This document shows, piece after piece, positions 46,858 to 59,105 of a stretch of DNA of 64,000 nucleotides; position 1 is the first letter of the stretch, and each line of letters starts with the position of its first letter. Made by a program: the position numbers and the translations under genes. A model generated the notes under the pieces. The model saw only the letters and a list, made by a program, of their open reading frames with translations, had not been told where the DNA came from and ran no database searches. The DNA is from Sipunculus nudus (lineage: Eukaryota; Annelida; Sipuncula; Golfingiida; Sipunculidae), in contig CM049311.1 of assembly GCA_026874595.1 (NCBI GenBank), positions 58,535,953-58,599,952 of the forward strand, in the 5' to 3' direction.

Positions 46858-47012
46858 CAGTTTAATCCGTACTGGTTGAACTCTCGTTGCCATGCTAGCT
46901 TGGGGCTTTCTCGCCTGGCCAAGCGGGGTCGGCTCACGTGTGAACCCTGCTATGTAGAGACACAGCGATGTTTTTCTAGATGATTCCTGTAACGCGTGTT
47001 TACTGTGTATCA
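46858..47012. other. Sequence between MITE and candidate LTR
   Basis: CTCGCCTGGCCAAGCGGGG here resembles CTCGCCTGGCCGGGTG on the other side of the MITE (about 46183-46198), so the MITE may have entered a duplicated sequence. Confidence 0.4.
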
Positions 47013-47561
47013 TGTTAGATTCTTTGGATTGTTCGAGAAGTAGAAGGTTCTCGGCTTGAGGTGAGAAGTTATAAATAGGGGGTTTTGTTTTAGAGCCGAG
47101 AGAGAGAGGTGAGAGAATATTCCATCTGACACAGAAGTGTGTAAGTCAGTTTCTGGGACCTATTCCGACTAGTGCGGCAATTATAGATTTTCTTCTGATT
47201 TTCTTCTGGATTTGTAACAGATCAGTTATGGTCTTCAGTTTGCTTTCGGGATTGATACATGAGCTTTACATTGGACTGTTATTCTCTGAGAAGGTTTTGT
47301 GTGAACTATTCATCCGGCTTATACATTTTAAAGCACTTGTCGCTGTGACAGTGGTGGTATCCAGGTACTGTGCACCTTGTTTATTAGTCTGTGTGATTAT
47401 ATTGAATTGCTGTTATACTGTTGTTGTACTGTGTAATTGTATTGATTTAGTGTATTGTAATGTTAGGGTTGTTTTAAGAATAAATTATAGTTATTTGTTA
47501 ACAAAAAGCCACTGACCACTTTATTCATTCCCCTAGACATTTCACTCTGCCTAGTGTTACA
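47013..47561 (+). repeat. Candidate solo LTR
   Basis: Starts TGTTAG and ends GTGTTACA (TG..CA). It has TATAAATAGGG at about 47071, GAGAGAGAGAGG downstream of it, and AATAAA at about 47480: a promoter-then-poly(A) order typical of an LTR. No second copy, primer site or target duplication is seen, so this is tentative. The 95-codon frame 47228-47515 lies inside and is hydrophobic by composition. Confidence 0.4.
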
Positions 47562-47704
47562 GAATCTGATTTTTTTCTTCCATTACAAAATTTATGCTCA
47601 TCACGTATACGTGATCTGTTGATCTGTTGGTTCCGTAACAATATATACAGGATTATATTTTGTGAATTGTGGACCACATATAAAGGATGGCGATTATGAG
47701 TGTT

Positions 47705-48196
47705 TTGGGATGTATCAATATACCGGTATATCGATAAATATTGATACGCAACATCGATATGATTACCGATATGCTGTACTTGCAGTATCGTCGCAACGAT
47801 GAATCACAAAAACTGCTTAAAAATATAGTTACAAGTCATATAGGCTTAATCCTAATTAATATGATAATTTGAGTTATATTATAAAGCTTATGCTGCTTTT
47901 TATTTATTATTTTGACCTTTTATGATTAAAAAAAAATCACGTTTTGTCGGATTATCGATTTGATGAGGAATGTGCAGTTTTCGGTGCTTTCATGACAAGC
48001 CGGTGCGTGTGAGCAATGATATAGACTAAAATATCACGGTCATTTTTATTTATTTAGAAAAAAGTTTATCCACAAAGCTATTAATCACTATTGATCACAA
48101 AAAAAATGAAGCGTATCGTCAATACGTATCGGGTATCGCTTTAAGTATATCGCAATACGTATCGTACCTAAATTGGTTGACCGATACCCATCCCTA
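47705..48196. mobile_element. Candidate hAT-like MITE
   Basis: Ends TTGGGATG and CATCCCTA are near inverted repeats (TAGGGATG type). ATCGATA / CGATACC / GTATCG words are dense inside both ends, including the palindrome ATATACCGGTATAT. These are features of small hAT relatives. Target duplication is not clear. Confidence 0.55.
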
Positions 48197-48867
48197 GGAG
48201 TCACAAAGGCTGGTGGCCGTTGTGTGTTTCATCATCTGATACCATCTGGACGTAGGCTTGAAAATTATGCCTGAACTTGTGACTTGTATTATCTCACTGT
48301 GCAATATAAATGTGACTCGACATGTGATAGATTTTCAGTTGCCAAAGTTGTTAAAGGGGTCAGAGAGTTGTATGTCAGAAACAAATATAAGTACGGTAAT
48401 TTAATATATATTATCAAGGGTGGAGCACCTTTATATGTCTGGGTTGTAATGTATTACTTAAGGGTTTTCTTTAACAATTTTGATGATTAATACCCATTAT
48501 GATTTACATATAAAGAATAATGTACTCGGCCCTAAAAACAAAATTTTCTGCATTTGCACATAGCATTTAATTAGAAATAATCCATTTCGAGCCTTAGTGT
48601 TATACATTTGTTTTTGGTATTTATAATTTTTTATTTATTTTATTTATATTTATTTCATAGGCTCGTACTACAAGAGTTGGTACCCCTACTGTTTTCACAG
48701 ATGAATTGGATGTTTGGGTTGCTTTGAATCTGTAGATTAAATTTATTTTAAAATGTGAAATAACTGCTAAAATTTGGTTTAGCATCAAATGCCATTTGTT
48801 TACTTATAAATTATGACCTGAAGCCTTTAAATAACTGTGGAATATATTTATTAAGATTTTAATTTTT

Positions 48868-51240
48868 TAGCTCAGCTGACTATAAGTCATCTGAGCTATA
48901 GTCGTGGTCCATTGTCCGTCCGTCCGTCCGTCTGTCCGTCCGTCCGTCCGTAGATGCATATGGCACGTTTTGAAACCGTAAAACCTAGGAATCCAAAATT
49001 CGGCATAATGTTAGATGTCCCCAAGATCTCCAACCAAGCCGAAAACTGGGTCTTTGCGACTTCGTTCCTTTCAGAAATTAAGAAAAACCTCAATTTTTTT
49101 ATTTAAACCCTATTTTTACACTTCAGGACCGCCTAATATCAAAACCACTCATCTGTTTTTCCTCATATTTACCATAAATGATCCTCTATATAGTTCCTAT
49201 GTACATGCCAGAAATTATGTCTGTATTATATAATTTAAAAAAGTTATGGGCCAAAACATAATGCATTTTGTAAATAATCAGGAAAGAAATTTGATCACTT
49301 AACACAAAACTTGTTAAAGCTAAGCACTTTTTTCCAGTAATATTCCTTTTATTAATCAAAATTAAATTGTATAAACACCAAAAATTTGAAACCAGTTGAT
49401 CAATAACTGTAGATTTTATTCAAGTTTTCAAGCACATTGTCACATATTGTTTAAATCAAGCTAGTGTTATGCAGTTTGCTAGAGCTCAGCTCCTGAGCTT
49501 AAGCTCTAAGTTCCTTAAATTTGGCATACAGTTAGATGTCTCGAAAATCCCCTATCATACCAAGAATTTGGTCACTAGGACTTAATTCCATCGATATATT
49601 AATGAAAAAACCTCATTTTTCCATTAAAACCCATTGTTACACTTTAAGACTGCCTTTTCAAAACCACTGAACTGACTTTGATCATATATAATATACATAT
49701 TTTTCTATACATTCGCTATGCACATGCCAGAAATGATGTCAGTATTGCGTATTTTTTTTAAAGTTATGGGCCCAAACATAATGCACTTTTTAAAAAATCA
49801 AGAAACTCACCTAAGATGAGAATTGCTGAAGCTGGAGACTTTTTTTCAGGAATATAACTTTATTTAATCAAGATTCAATTGTTTACACAAAATTAGATCT
49901 GAATTTTGCAAATTTTTCAAGTTATAAGCATAAATAAAAAGTCAATACCTTAAATTTTGTCCAACTTTGGCAATGGCACGTTTTTTCCCTGTAAGCACTA
50001 TTGATTAAATTTTCACAGCATATATACATAAGGATTTGATCTTTTAAAATCTGAAATTTCAAAGGAATGGATTTAAAAGAGTAGCTTTTATTTAAGTTTT
50101 CATACACCATGTCCAGTGTTGTTTTCTAGCTCACCTAGTAGTACAGCCTTCACTTGCATTATGTAACCAACCCCAGGCAGCTTGTCTTGGCTCAGCTTGG
50201 CCACTACTAGCAGGCTTCCCCTCTGCCCTGCCCCCCCCCGAATGGTGCTTTAACTAGATGAATGTTATAATTTTCTGTATTTCATTTTATTCTTTACTAA
50301 GAAATGCTACATTTTAGATTTTGTATTTACCACCAGGATTACAATGATTTAAGTGAACATTTAATTGTGTCCACAAAGTGGTGTATTGCAATGAAAGTGT
50401 GGATGTTCATCAGATAAGTAATTCTTTACTTGAGAAGAGTAAAAACTTCACCAGGTGTGAAAATGCTTGGATTGTAATTAGCATAATGATATTGTTTGTC
50501 CCTCATTCAACCAACAGTGTGTATACTATATTTGAAAAGATGTTTTTATTTTACCAAATATACTGAATCTTTTATTTTATTTCGGTGAATAAGATTAAGC
50601 ATGTACTGAAAACTCCAATGTGCAAAACTTTTTAATAGTGATTCAAGGATTAATCTTGTAGATGCGATGTTGTGGCATTATTTTCTTTTAAATTCAGTTT
50701 AAACATTTGTGATTTAAAGATAATAAAAATATATGTGTATGCATAATATGACCCAATATAAGCTACACCTTAGATATATAATGATTGCAACTTAGAATTC
50801 TAATATTTTAACTTATATTTTCAGTGTTTTTTAATACAAATTAATAAAACTTGTAATAAAAAAAATAAATCAGATAAAAACTATTTTAATAGAAAACGTG
50901 GATATTCTTAAATAGTAGGGTTATATATAAACTTAAATGCATTATTCCCTTGAAAGTGAAATAAAGGTATTAGTCCATTCTGTCCACTGGCCTGTCCATC
51001 TGTAAATTTTTCATATGCATCACAGTATCTCAAAACTTTAACTGTTTTTCTTCATGACAGTCTTGTAAGCGTTTTAGTTTGCAATCATATATATTTAGAA
51101 CTTTACTATAACAAAGTAGGAGTTCCTCTTTCCTCTAGCTTCTCATATACTTATATAAATGAAAAACAATAAAATATAATATTTTGCATTGGCAAAAATT
51201 TCAAACTTAAGCTGAGTGCTGTGACCCATGGGTCCCTTGT
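48868..51240 (+). mobile_element. Interspersed element A (5' two-tier hairpin; dimeric body)
   Basis: Opens with TAGCTCAG-C-TGACT-ATA-AGTCA-T-CTGAGCTA (48868-48898), which folds into an 8-bp plus 5-bp stem, then (GTCC)n (about 48915-48950). It closes with GCTGTGACCCATGGGTCCC and TTGT, containing the palindrome GACCCATGGGTC (51223-51234). The body has two diverged copies of a unit of about 520-600 bases (48985-49500, 49505-50110), then a single-copy tail closely matching element B. No coding capacity. The family is abundant-looking and non-autonomous; its class (Helitron-like or other) is unresolved. Confidence 0.75.
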
Positions 51241-53779
51241 TGTTTATACTCTTTACTAAATCTTTCTCTTATGGATTTAGTGAATTAAATTATTGTCCGC
51301 TTGGCCCTCTAAAATGTGAGCAAACTCGATATAAGATGAACATGTCCCTAATTGCTGCCCCGACCAGTGAATGACAGAAAATTCAAAAACGTTCAAATTT
51401 ATGAATTTTACAGGGTCAGCATATATATAGTTATTCAAATTCGCGAGCACACACTATAAGTTGTTTCCTTAGATGTGCATTTTTAATAGAAATCTGTTTG
51501 ATTATTATTTTGAGGGATAATGTGCTTACATCTTTAAAAAGCTATAAATTGTAAGATCTTGTTCAGACACCATATTTAACCGTGGAAAACAGCCTAACAG
51601 ATCTAACAAGGATATACAAAAAATAGGAATGATATTATTATCTTTTGACTATATTAAATGCTACCTTTAACGTTTATTTTTTTCAATGATTATTAAAAAA
51701 TAAATAATTATGGAACATATTGATATAACAATATTTTGCTCAGTTTGTCGTGTTTTTATGTCAACTTTAAACTTAAGGGTCTGCACTTTATCACTGGATC
51801 TATATATGAATCACTTTATCAGAATTATTAATAAATGAACAATTGCCTGTCCCCTTTTTAACATAAAAGGTTTAAAAGTAAAGTTCTGCATTGCAAAGAT
51901 AGGATTTACAAACTCTTACAATGCTCACTAACAACGCGACATAACAACCATTTAAACTCAATATTTACATAAATTTAAGTAGCGCACTACCCTTTCTTTA
52001 AACAATTAGTTCATGCTTCCTTACCTGGCTCTGTACTATTTATGGATACACTTGAAGTTTGCTAAATTTCCTATATTTTATGTACATCAAAATAAGAGTT
52101 TCACACACCTGTGTCAATAAGTACAATACATTCAGTACGTATTCTAAAAAGTTAGGCCTACCTCCGGGCCAATCATTTAACACAAAACTTTTCATTCTTG
52201 GCCTCAAGCACTAGCACACATTGGTTGCATCATGGCACAGTTCTTCGTATTTAATATTTATAAAGCTTTTCCTCGTTTTAGCGCTATAGGAAAGTTTCTT
52301 ACCGTCGCGGCAGGTTACTAAACGTTTCACCTAATGTCGACTCATGTTTGAATATTTCGAGCGCTGAGGTCATTTTTCATGCCATTGAACTACAGCAGTT
52401 CCCTATTTCAAGCCACTCAGGGCCATTTCTCATGCAATTTACAGCAAGTCTATATTTCAAGCCGCTCAGAGCCATTTTTCATGCAATCTAGGGATATTCA
52501 ATATTTATGAGGCTAAGCATGGTGATTGCCAATATAAGCGATCTTATAAGGTATAGGCATGTCTCCATTACTACTTTACATGTTCGTTTCGGTGGACAGC
52601 GGCCAAATCACTTTAAAAGGCCACAGAGGCCAAATTTTCATGTTAGCTACGTCAAATCTATTCAACAAGCCTCTAAGGGCCCATTCTCATACGTACTTTA
52701 GTAAATTGTACTAAAAATCAAAACACAAAATTCACTTACCTTAGTATTTCCAGGAATCTGGATTCTGGATTGGGTGGTCTTATTCATCTTCACTTATGTG
52801 GGAAAATATGTATCAACAGATTAATATCACTGTTTATATTGAGATGTGAACAATCAACCAGCACAACAATTAAAAGTGAATTTTGACAAAGAATTTTAAT
52901 CAATTGTCCAGGTTACAGTTCCCTATATATTAGACACCTACATAAAACATAGTAAAGTTAGCTTATATGTATTATCTCCCAAAGTCAGTGTGTGCTTTAA
53001 TGTCCGATTCACATCCACACCTGGTCTCTGTTGTAGCTATATATTTACTGACAATTAAAATTACAGAGTTTAGTCTTGTTCACCATGAAGTTTCGTGGGA
53101 ATTCTCTACTAATTTTGGTTAAACTGAAAGACATGATAGTACTATTTATAAGAATGGAGAAAATGAAGGTTTCAATTTTTGGGACCAATTTTAAAATGTA
53201 CTATCAGTTTTTTTTGGTGATGGTGTGTGTTGAAAGGACTATTTACGAAATTGGCTTTATCAAACATTTCCCCTGAAAAATTATCAAATATATAATCTAC
53301 TATTTTGGTAAAATATTCAAATAATATATAAATTATAGGCAAAGTGTTTAATATGAAGTATTTTTTATGAAAGTGTTAATACTCTTTGTTCTCTTGAGAG
53401 TGGGTACAGCAGTTTTAAAATCCACCACTTTATACGCAGGTTAACTGGGTAACCACATTGCTGCTTGATATTTGTAGCCAGAAGGTGTTTTTTATAACCT
53501 GTATGTAGTTTTCAGCTTTTATTATTCACAATTTTAGTTGTTTATATAATTAATTGTTGTAGATGCTGTGAAATTTCGGTGACTTATGCGATGGAAGTTT
53601 GATCAATGCTGACCTTTAAACCAGCATTGTATTCGAGTAACCGCCCAAATATATTTGATAGCGAATCCATGAATTGTCTAAGCACAAGATTATTCCATGG
53701 ATTTTTTTGTAGGGGTTCCATGACTTTTTTGGATTGGTTGTCCTCACGATGACCTTGGGCAATTTTTACTATGCAAATT
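51241..53779. other. Unannotated AT-rich intron sequence
   Basis: Phrases CAAGCCACTCAGGGCCATTT and CAAGCCGCTCAGAGCCATTT recur about 60 bases apart near 52410-52490 and again loosely near 52610-52690, suggesting a short local tandem repeat. No gene. Confidence 0.5.
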
Positions 53780-54600
53780 ATGGACGCCAAACAAACATAT
53801 CTGGTCCAACAAGTTGTCCAGACCTAGGTTTTCATGACCAAAGATTCAACTGAAACAACATTAAGAACAAATTATTTCCAATTAAAAATTTTAATATGCA
53901 AATTATGTTTGCAATTGATGAAAAGTCTACTTTCTTTGATAACTCCAGAACTAACCAAGATATTTTGTCTAATATTGTGTCAAGACCTAGGTTTTCATGG
54001 TCAAACATCCAAATGAAACAATATGCAGATGTATTTATTTCGTATTTAAAATTTTAATATGATCATTAGGATCGCCATTTATGAAAAATCTACTTTCATC
54101 GATATCTCCATACTAACCATGGCCGAACATTTTGTTTAGACCTGGGTTTTCCTGGTCGTCGAGCCATACGAAACCATAATACTAACAGTTTAGTCCGTAT
54201 TTAAAATTTTAATATGCAAATTAGGGCTGCCGTTCATGAAAATTCTCCTCGCTTCAATATGTCAAAAACTCAGCATGATCATTGGTCAAATAGTGTGTCC
54301 TAGATCTAGATTTTCATGTTCAACGCTTCAAATAAGTCCATTATAACAAATGTTTAGTTCATGTTTTAAGATTTAATTTAAAAAATTAGGGTCAGTATTG
54401 ATGGAACCCTCTATCTTTAATAATTCAGTTTGAAATCATGATTTCCTTGATTTTCATTGCCAAGCTTGTTACAGACCAAATAAAATAACAAAATCCAAAT
54501 AACTTCGGTATTATCAACAGAACTAACCATTATATTTAGTCAAACGTATCAAGACTTAGGATTTCACGGTTATTGATTCAAAGATCTGTGAATGAGATTT
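53780..54600 (+). repeat. ~160 bp satellite, forward arm
   Basis: GACCTAGGTTTTCATGG with variants recurs at about 53821, 53984, 54140 and 54303, with a fainter one near 54555. Between them come AAAATTTTAATATGCAAATTA and a GATGAAAAGTCTACTTTC phrase. Confidence 0.85.
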
Positions 54601-55239
54601 AAAGTGCAAATTCAATTATTATTAAAAAATGAAGGCTTTCCTTTTAGAAACAATATTTCTGCATGTTATAAAACATTGATAAAGCGATTATTCTGGGACG
54701 TAGCCCAGTTGCTTGGCTCCAAGGTTAAAGGCTGATATTACAGAAGATGCTCGTTCTGATGTCTTCACCTCAATTAATTATTCAAAACCTCGCGCATATA
54801 AAAACATCAAGTCAGATATTCTTATATAAGTCAAAAATACCAAAATCCATGTCATTATATCATGTTATTCTCTTTCAATGCAAAGTTCAACCTCCAGTAG
54901 GGAAAAATGCTAAGAAACATGATATTTTTTAAAAGTAGGCCCTCCTGGTCATAGATTTTTACACGATCGCAAACAGTTAATTGCTTCTTACGCAGATTAT
55001 GAATATCGTTATGGTAAGTCACAGTGTAACAATTAAAAAAATATGTCTTAAAAATGAGTTGAAAACTGGCAGAATTATAGCTTCCATCAGAACCCGTTTG
55101 TATATTGATAGCTTTTGTACACATTATATCATTACATGCCTTAGCTGTGTAACAATTCATTATTAGGAAAGGTAAAAATAACCTAAACCTTAAAAAGGGT
55201 TGATGAAATAATAAAATAAAAAAAAACTCTTATTGTGAT
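54601..55239. other. Spacer between satellite arms
   Basis: No repeat unit and no gene recognised. The overlapping frames on both strands (54747-55166) lack support. Confidence 0.45.
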
Positions 55240-55640
55240 CATCTATCTTGATGTTTGATGCATCGGGCACAGACATTGAAAAGAGTTTGTGTATCTCGAG
55301 ATATTGAAGAAAGTAGAATTTTCATCAATGGCTGACCTATTTTGCTTATTACATTTAAAAATACGGATAAACCCGTTGCTATTATGGTTTCAAAGGAATC
55401 GTTGTCCATGAGAACCTAATTCTAGACACATTGTTCGAGCAATTATCATGGTTAGTTCTTGAGTTTTGAAGAAAAGATAATTTTCATAAATGGCGGCCCA
55501 AATTTGCATATTACATTTTGCAATATGGACTAAAAGGTTGCTATTATGGAATTATATGAATCTTTGACCATGAAATCCTAGGTCTAGACATAACGTTCGA
55601 CCAGTTTTCATGATTAGTTTCTAATGAAGATAGTAATTTT
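55240..55640 (-). repeat. ~160 bp satellite, inverted arm (first part)
   Basis: CCATGAGAACCTAATTCTAGAC (near 55406) and CCATGAAATCCTAGGTCTAGAC (near 55570), trimmed here to the shared core CCTAGGTCTAGAC, are the reverse complement of the 53.8 kb unit. The array is cut at 55640 by element B and resumes at 58017. Confidence 0.85.
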
Positions 55641-58016
55641 TAGCTCAGCTGACTATAAGTCATCTGAGCTATAGTCGTGGTCCTTTGTCCGTCGTCCGTC
55701 CATACTGAAAATTGGGTCATTAGGACTTCGTTCCTCCGAGATATTAGGGGAAAACCTCAGTTTTCAATAAAAAAAAAGCCATTGTTACACTTCAAGGCTG
55801 CCTAATATCAAAACCATTGATCTGTTTTTGATCATATTTAGAATCCTTATTCTTCCATACATTTTCTATGCACATACCAAAAATTAGGTCAGTAGTGGAT
55901 ATTATTTTGAATTTATGGGCCCAAATATAATGCAAAATTTAAAAAATCAGGAAATATATTTGCTCACTTAATATAAAAATTGCTGAAGCTGGAGACTTTT
56001 TTTTCAGCAATATAACTTTGTTTAATCAAGATTCAATTGTTTACCCAAAATTAGATCTGAATTTTGCAAATTTTTCAAGTTATTAGCATTAATAAAAAAT
56101 CAATATCTTAAATTTTGTCCAACTTTGGCAATGGCACGTTTTTTCCCTGTAAGCACTGTTGATTTAATTTTCACAGCATATATACATAAGGATATAAACT
56201 TTTAAAATCTGAAATTTCAAAGGAATTGATTAAAAAGAGTAGCTTTTATTCAAGTTTTCATACACCATGTCAAGTGTTGTTTACATCTAGCCCACCTAGC
56301 AGTACAGCCTTTACTTATATTATGTAACCCCCACCAGGCAGCTTGCCTTGGCTCAGCTTGGCAAATACTAGTAGGCTTCCCCTCTGCTCTGTACCCCCCC
56401 CCCCCAGATTGTTCATTAACTAGATGAATCTTATAATTTTCTGTATTTTATTTAATTCTTGGCTATGCTACATTTCAGATTTTGTATTGTACAACCAGGG
56501 TTACAATGATTAAAGTGCACATTTACTTGTATCCACAAAGTGGTGTATTGCTATGAAAGTGTGGATGTTCATCAGATAAGTAATGCTTTACTTCAGAAGA
56601 GAAAAATCTTCACCAGGTGTGAAATTGACTATTTATTAGCATAATGATATTGTTTGTCACTCATTCAACCAACAGTGTGTATACTTTATTTGCAAAGATG
56701 TTTTTATTTTATCAAATTTACTGAATCTTTTATTTTATTTCGGTAAATAAAATTAAGCATGTACTGAAAACTCCAATGTGCAAAACTTTTTAATAGGGAT
56801 TCAAGGAATAATCTTGTAGATGCGATGTTGAGGCATTATTTTCTTTTAAATTCAGTTTAAACATTTGATTTAAAATAATAAAATATATGTGTATGCATAA
56901 TATGACTCAATATGAGCTACACTCTAGATATATAATGATTGCAACTTAATATTTCAATTACAATTCTAATATTTTAACTTATATTTTCAGTTTTTTTATT
57001 ACAAATTTATAAAACTTGTAAATAAAAAAAATGAATCAGATAAAAACTGTTAATGGAAAAAGTGGACATGCTAAAAAAATAGGCTTATATATAAACGTTA
57101 ATGCCTTATTCCCTTGAAAGTGAAATAAAGGTATTAGTCCATTCTGTCCACTTGCCTGTCCATCTGTAAATTTTTCATATGCATCACAGTATCTCAAAAC
57201 TTTTACTGTTTTTCATCATGACAGTCTTGTAAGAGTATTAGTTTGCAATCATATATTTAGAACTTTACTATAACCAAGTAGGAGGGCCCCTTTCCTTTTA
57301 GCTTCTCATATGCTTATATAAATGAAAAACATTACAATAGAATATTTTTCATATTTTGCATTTGCAAAAATTTAAAACTTAAGCTGGGCGCCGTGACCCA
57401 TGGGTCCTTTGTTTATATTCTGGATTCTCAATATCATTGTTGGGCTAAAACTGAATAAATACCAGACATGGTGCGAATACTTTGCAAATGTATTTGATTA
57501 CGAATTTGAATATGAACTCCATTATAAAATTTCTTGCATAAGAATGGGTATTCAGGTAAAAATGAAAGTATTTGAATACCAGTGCAAATACTTTCAAAAT
57601 GTATTCATGAATACACTCATGAATATATTCTATAATATTATTTTAATAATCATTTCAGTTATATTAAAATAAAAAAACATGATTCTTTTATTTTTTTAAA
57701 TAAAAATTACATTTGGCACAATATTTGTTATTAGATTTTAATAAATAGTTAAACTCTTATCTTATATGTGCTGCTTATCAGTTATACGGCCAAGTCAAAA
57801 CCTGTATGACAATAGCACTCCATTTGTTAATAGAATATATGAAATCAATCTCTTCCCTGTCTCCAAAGAAACTATCAAAATCATACATAAGCTAAACACC
57901 AACAACTCATAATACAGCTTATATTTATTACCACACAAAACCAGCATGTGCCTCATTTCAAAATCATATTTTTATCATATTTAACAGCTGAGCGCCGTGA
58001 CCCATGGGTCCCTTGT
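55641..58016 (+). mobile_element. Interspersed element B, inserted in the satellite
   Basis: The same two-tier hairpin as element A opens it (55641-55671). The region 55710-57412 matches 49540-51240 closely, but only one copy of the 600-base unit is present. The terminus GACCCATGGGTCC occurs twice, at about 57394-57406 and 57999-58011. The segment 57413-58016 therefore either extends the element or is a second partial copy. The satellite reads through the insertion: GATAGTAATTTT on the left and TTTCAATGGCGG on the right restore one unit. The 90-codon frame 57400-57672 shows no family resemblance. Confidence 0.78.
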
Positions 58017-58350
58017 GTTTCAATGGCGGCAATATTTGCATATCAAATTTAAAAATACTAATGAACCCGTTGCTATTATGGTTTCATTTGAATCGTTGAC
58101 CATGAAAAACTAGGTCTAGACATAATGTTCGAGCAATTATCATTGTTTGTTCTTGAGCTATTGAAGAATGTAGAATTTTTATAAATGGCGACCCTAATTT
58201 CCATATCAAAATTTAAAATACGAACAAATCCTCTCCTCTTACGGGTCCATTTGAATTTTTGACCATGAAAATCTAGGTCTGGATACAATCTTTCACCAGA
58301 TACATTGATAACTTCTGGTGATACTCAGGAACATAGAATTTTCTTCAACG
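58017..58350 (-). repeat. ~160 bp satellite, inverted arm (second part)
   Basis: CCATGAAAAACTAGGTCTAG (58098) and CCATGAAAATCTAGGTCTGG (58261) continue the array interrupted at 55640. The 70-codon minus-strand frame is a repeat shadow. Confidence 0.85.
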
Positions 58351-58867
58351 GCGGCCAAACGACATATAACAAAAACTGCCAAAGACAAAAAAATTGGAAA
58401 CATGCATTTTTGGAATGCTCATTTTATAAACTTTCTAAAATATTAGCAGGAAATTCCGAACAAAGATATATTCTGACATAGTGAGCCTTACTAGGTCCTC
58501 CTAAAGTCTAACCATGCGTAAATATAAGTAACAATTGAAGTAGTTTTCGCACTTCTCATGCTGGCGGGCTGTTGGCAACAAGGGTAACACATATCAGCAG
58601 GAAATTATTAACGGGCTGTCTCATGTATTGTTGGTCGACATTACTATGGAGGGGGATCGTGTTACCCCTTTGATCATTAATGAATGCCGTGTGTAAGAAA
58701 TCCCAGATACAGACGTTTTCGTTGCAGGGCTTTACACATGAGTGTGAAAAATCTTTTTCATGACATTAATTCAAGCCACTTAATGGTGCAAAACAAGTTA
58801 GAATTTGTAAACTCTGATATGTTTAAATGTTATGCATTCCAGTTATTAATATTAAGAGGAATAAACA

Positions 58868-59105
58868 TAGCAGTTCTCTGAAGTGTGATTATAGGATTTT
58901 AATAGAAAATTGAGGTTTTTCCTTAATTTCTCGAAGGAAAGATGTCGCAGTGACCTAGTTTTCCGTTCAGCAGGAGGTTTTAGGGACATCTTACAGTATG
59001 CCGAATTTTGGAATCCTAGGTCAAACGGTTTTAACACGTGGCAGTCTAGGGGACGGAAGGACGGACGACTGAAAAAGAACCATAACAATAGCTCAGATAA
59101 AAAAA
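58868..59105 (-). mobile_element. Inverted 5' fragment of the element A/B family
   Basis: The reverse complement matches 48895-49110: the AGCTCAG end (about 59090), a short GTCCTTCCGTCC tract, a CGTGTTAAAACCG..GACCTAGGATTCC phrase and AATTAAGGAAAAACCTCAAT. The frames on both strands here follow from it. Confidence 0.75.

Noticed and set aside
47228-47515. 95-codon hydrophobic frame resembling a membrane protein
   Set aside because: It lies in a candidate LTR, is T-rich by composition and lacks any family motif.
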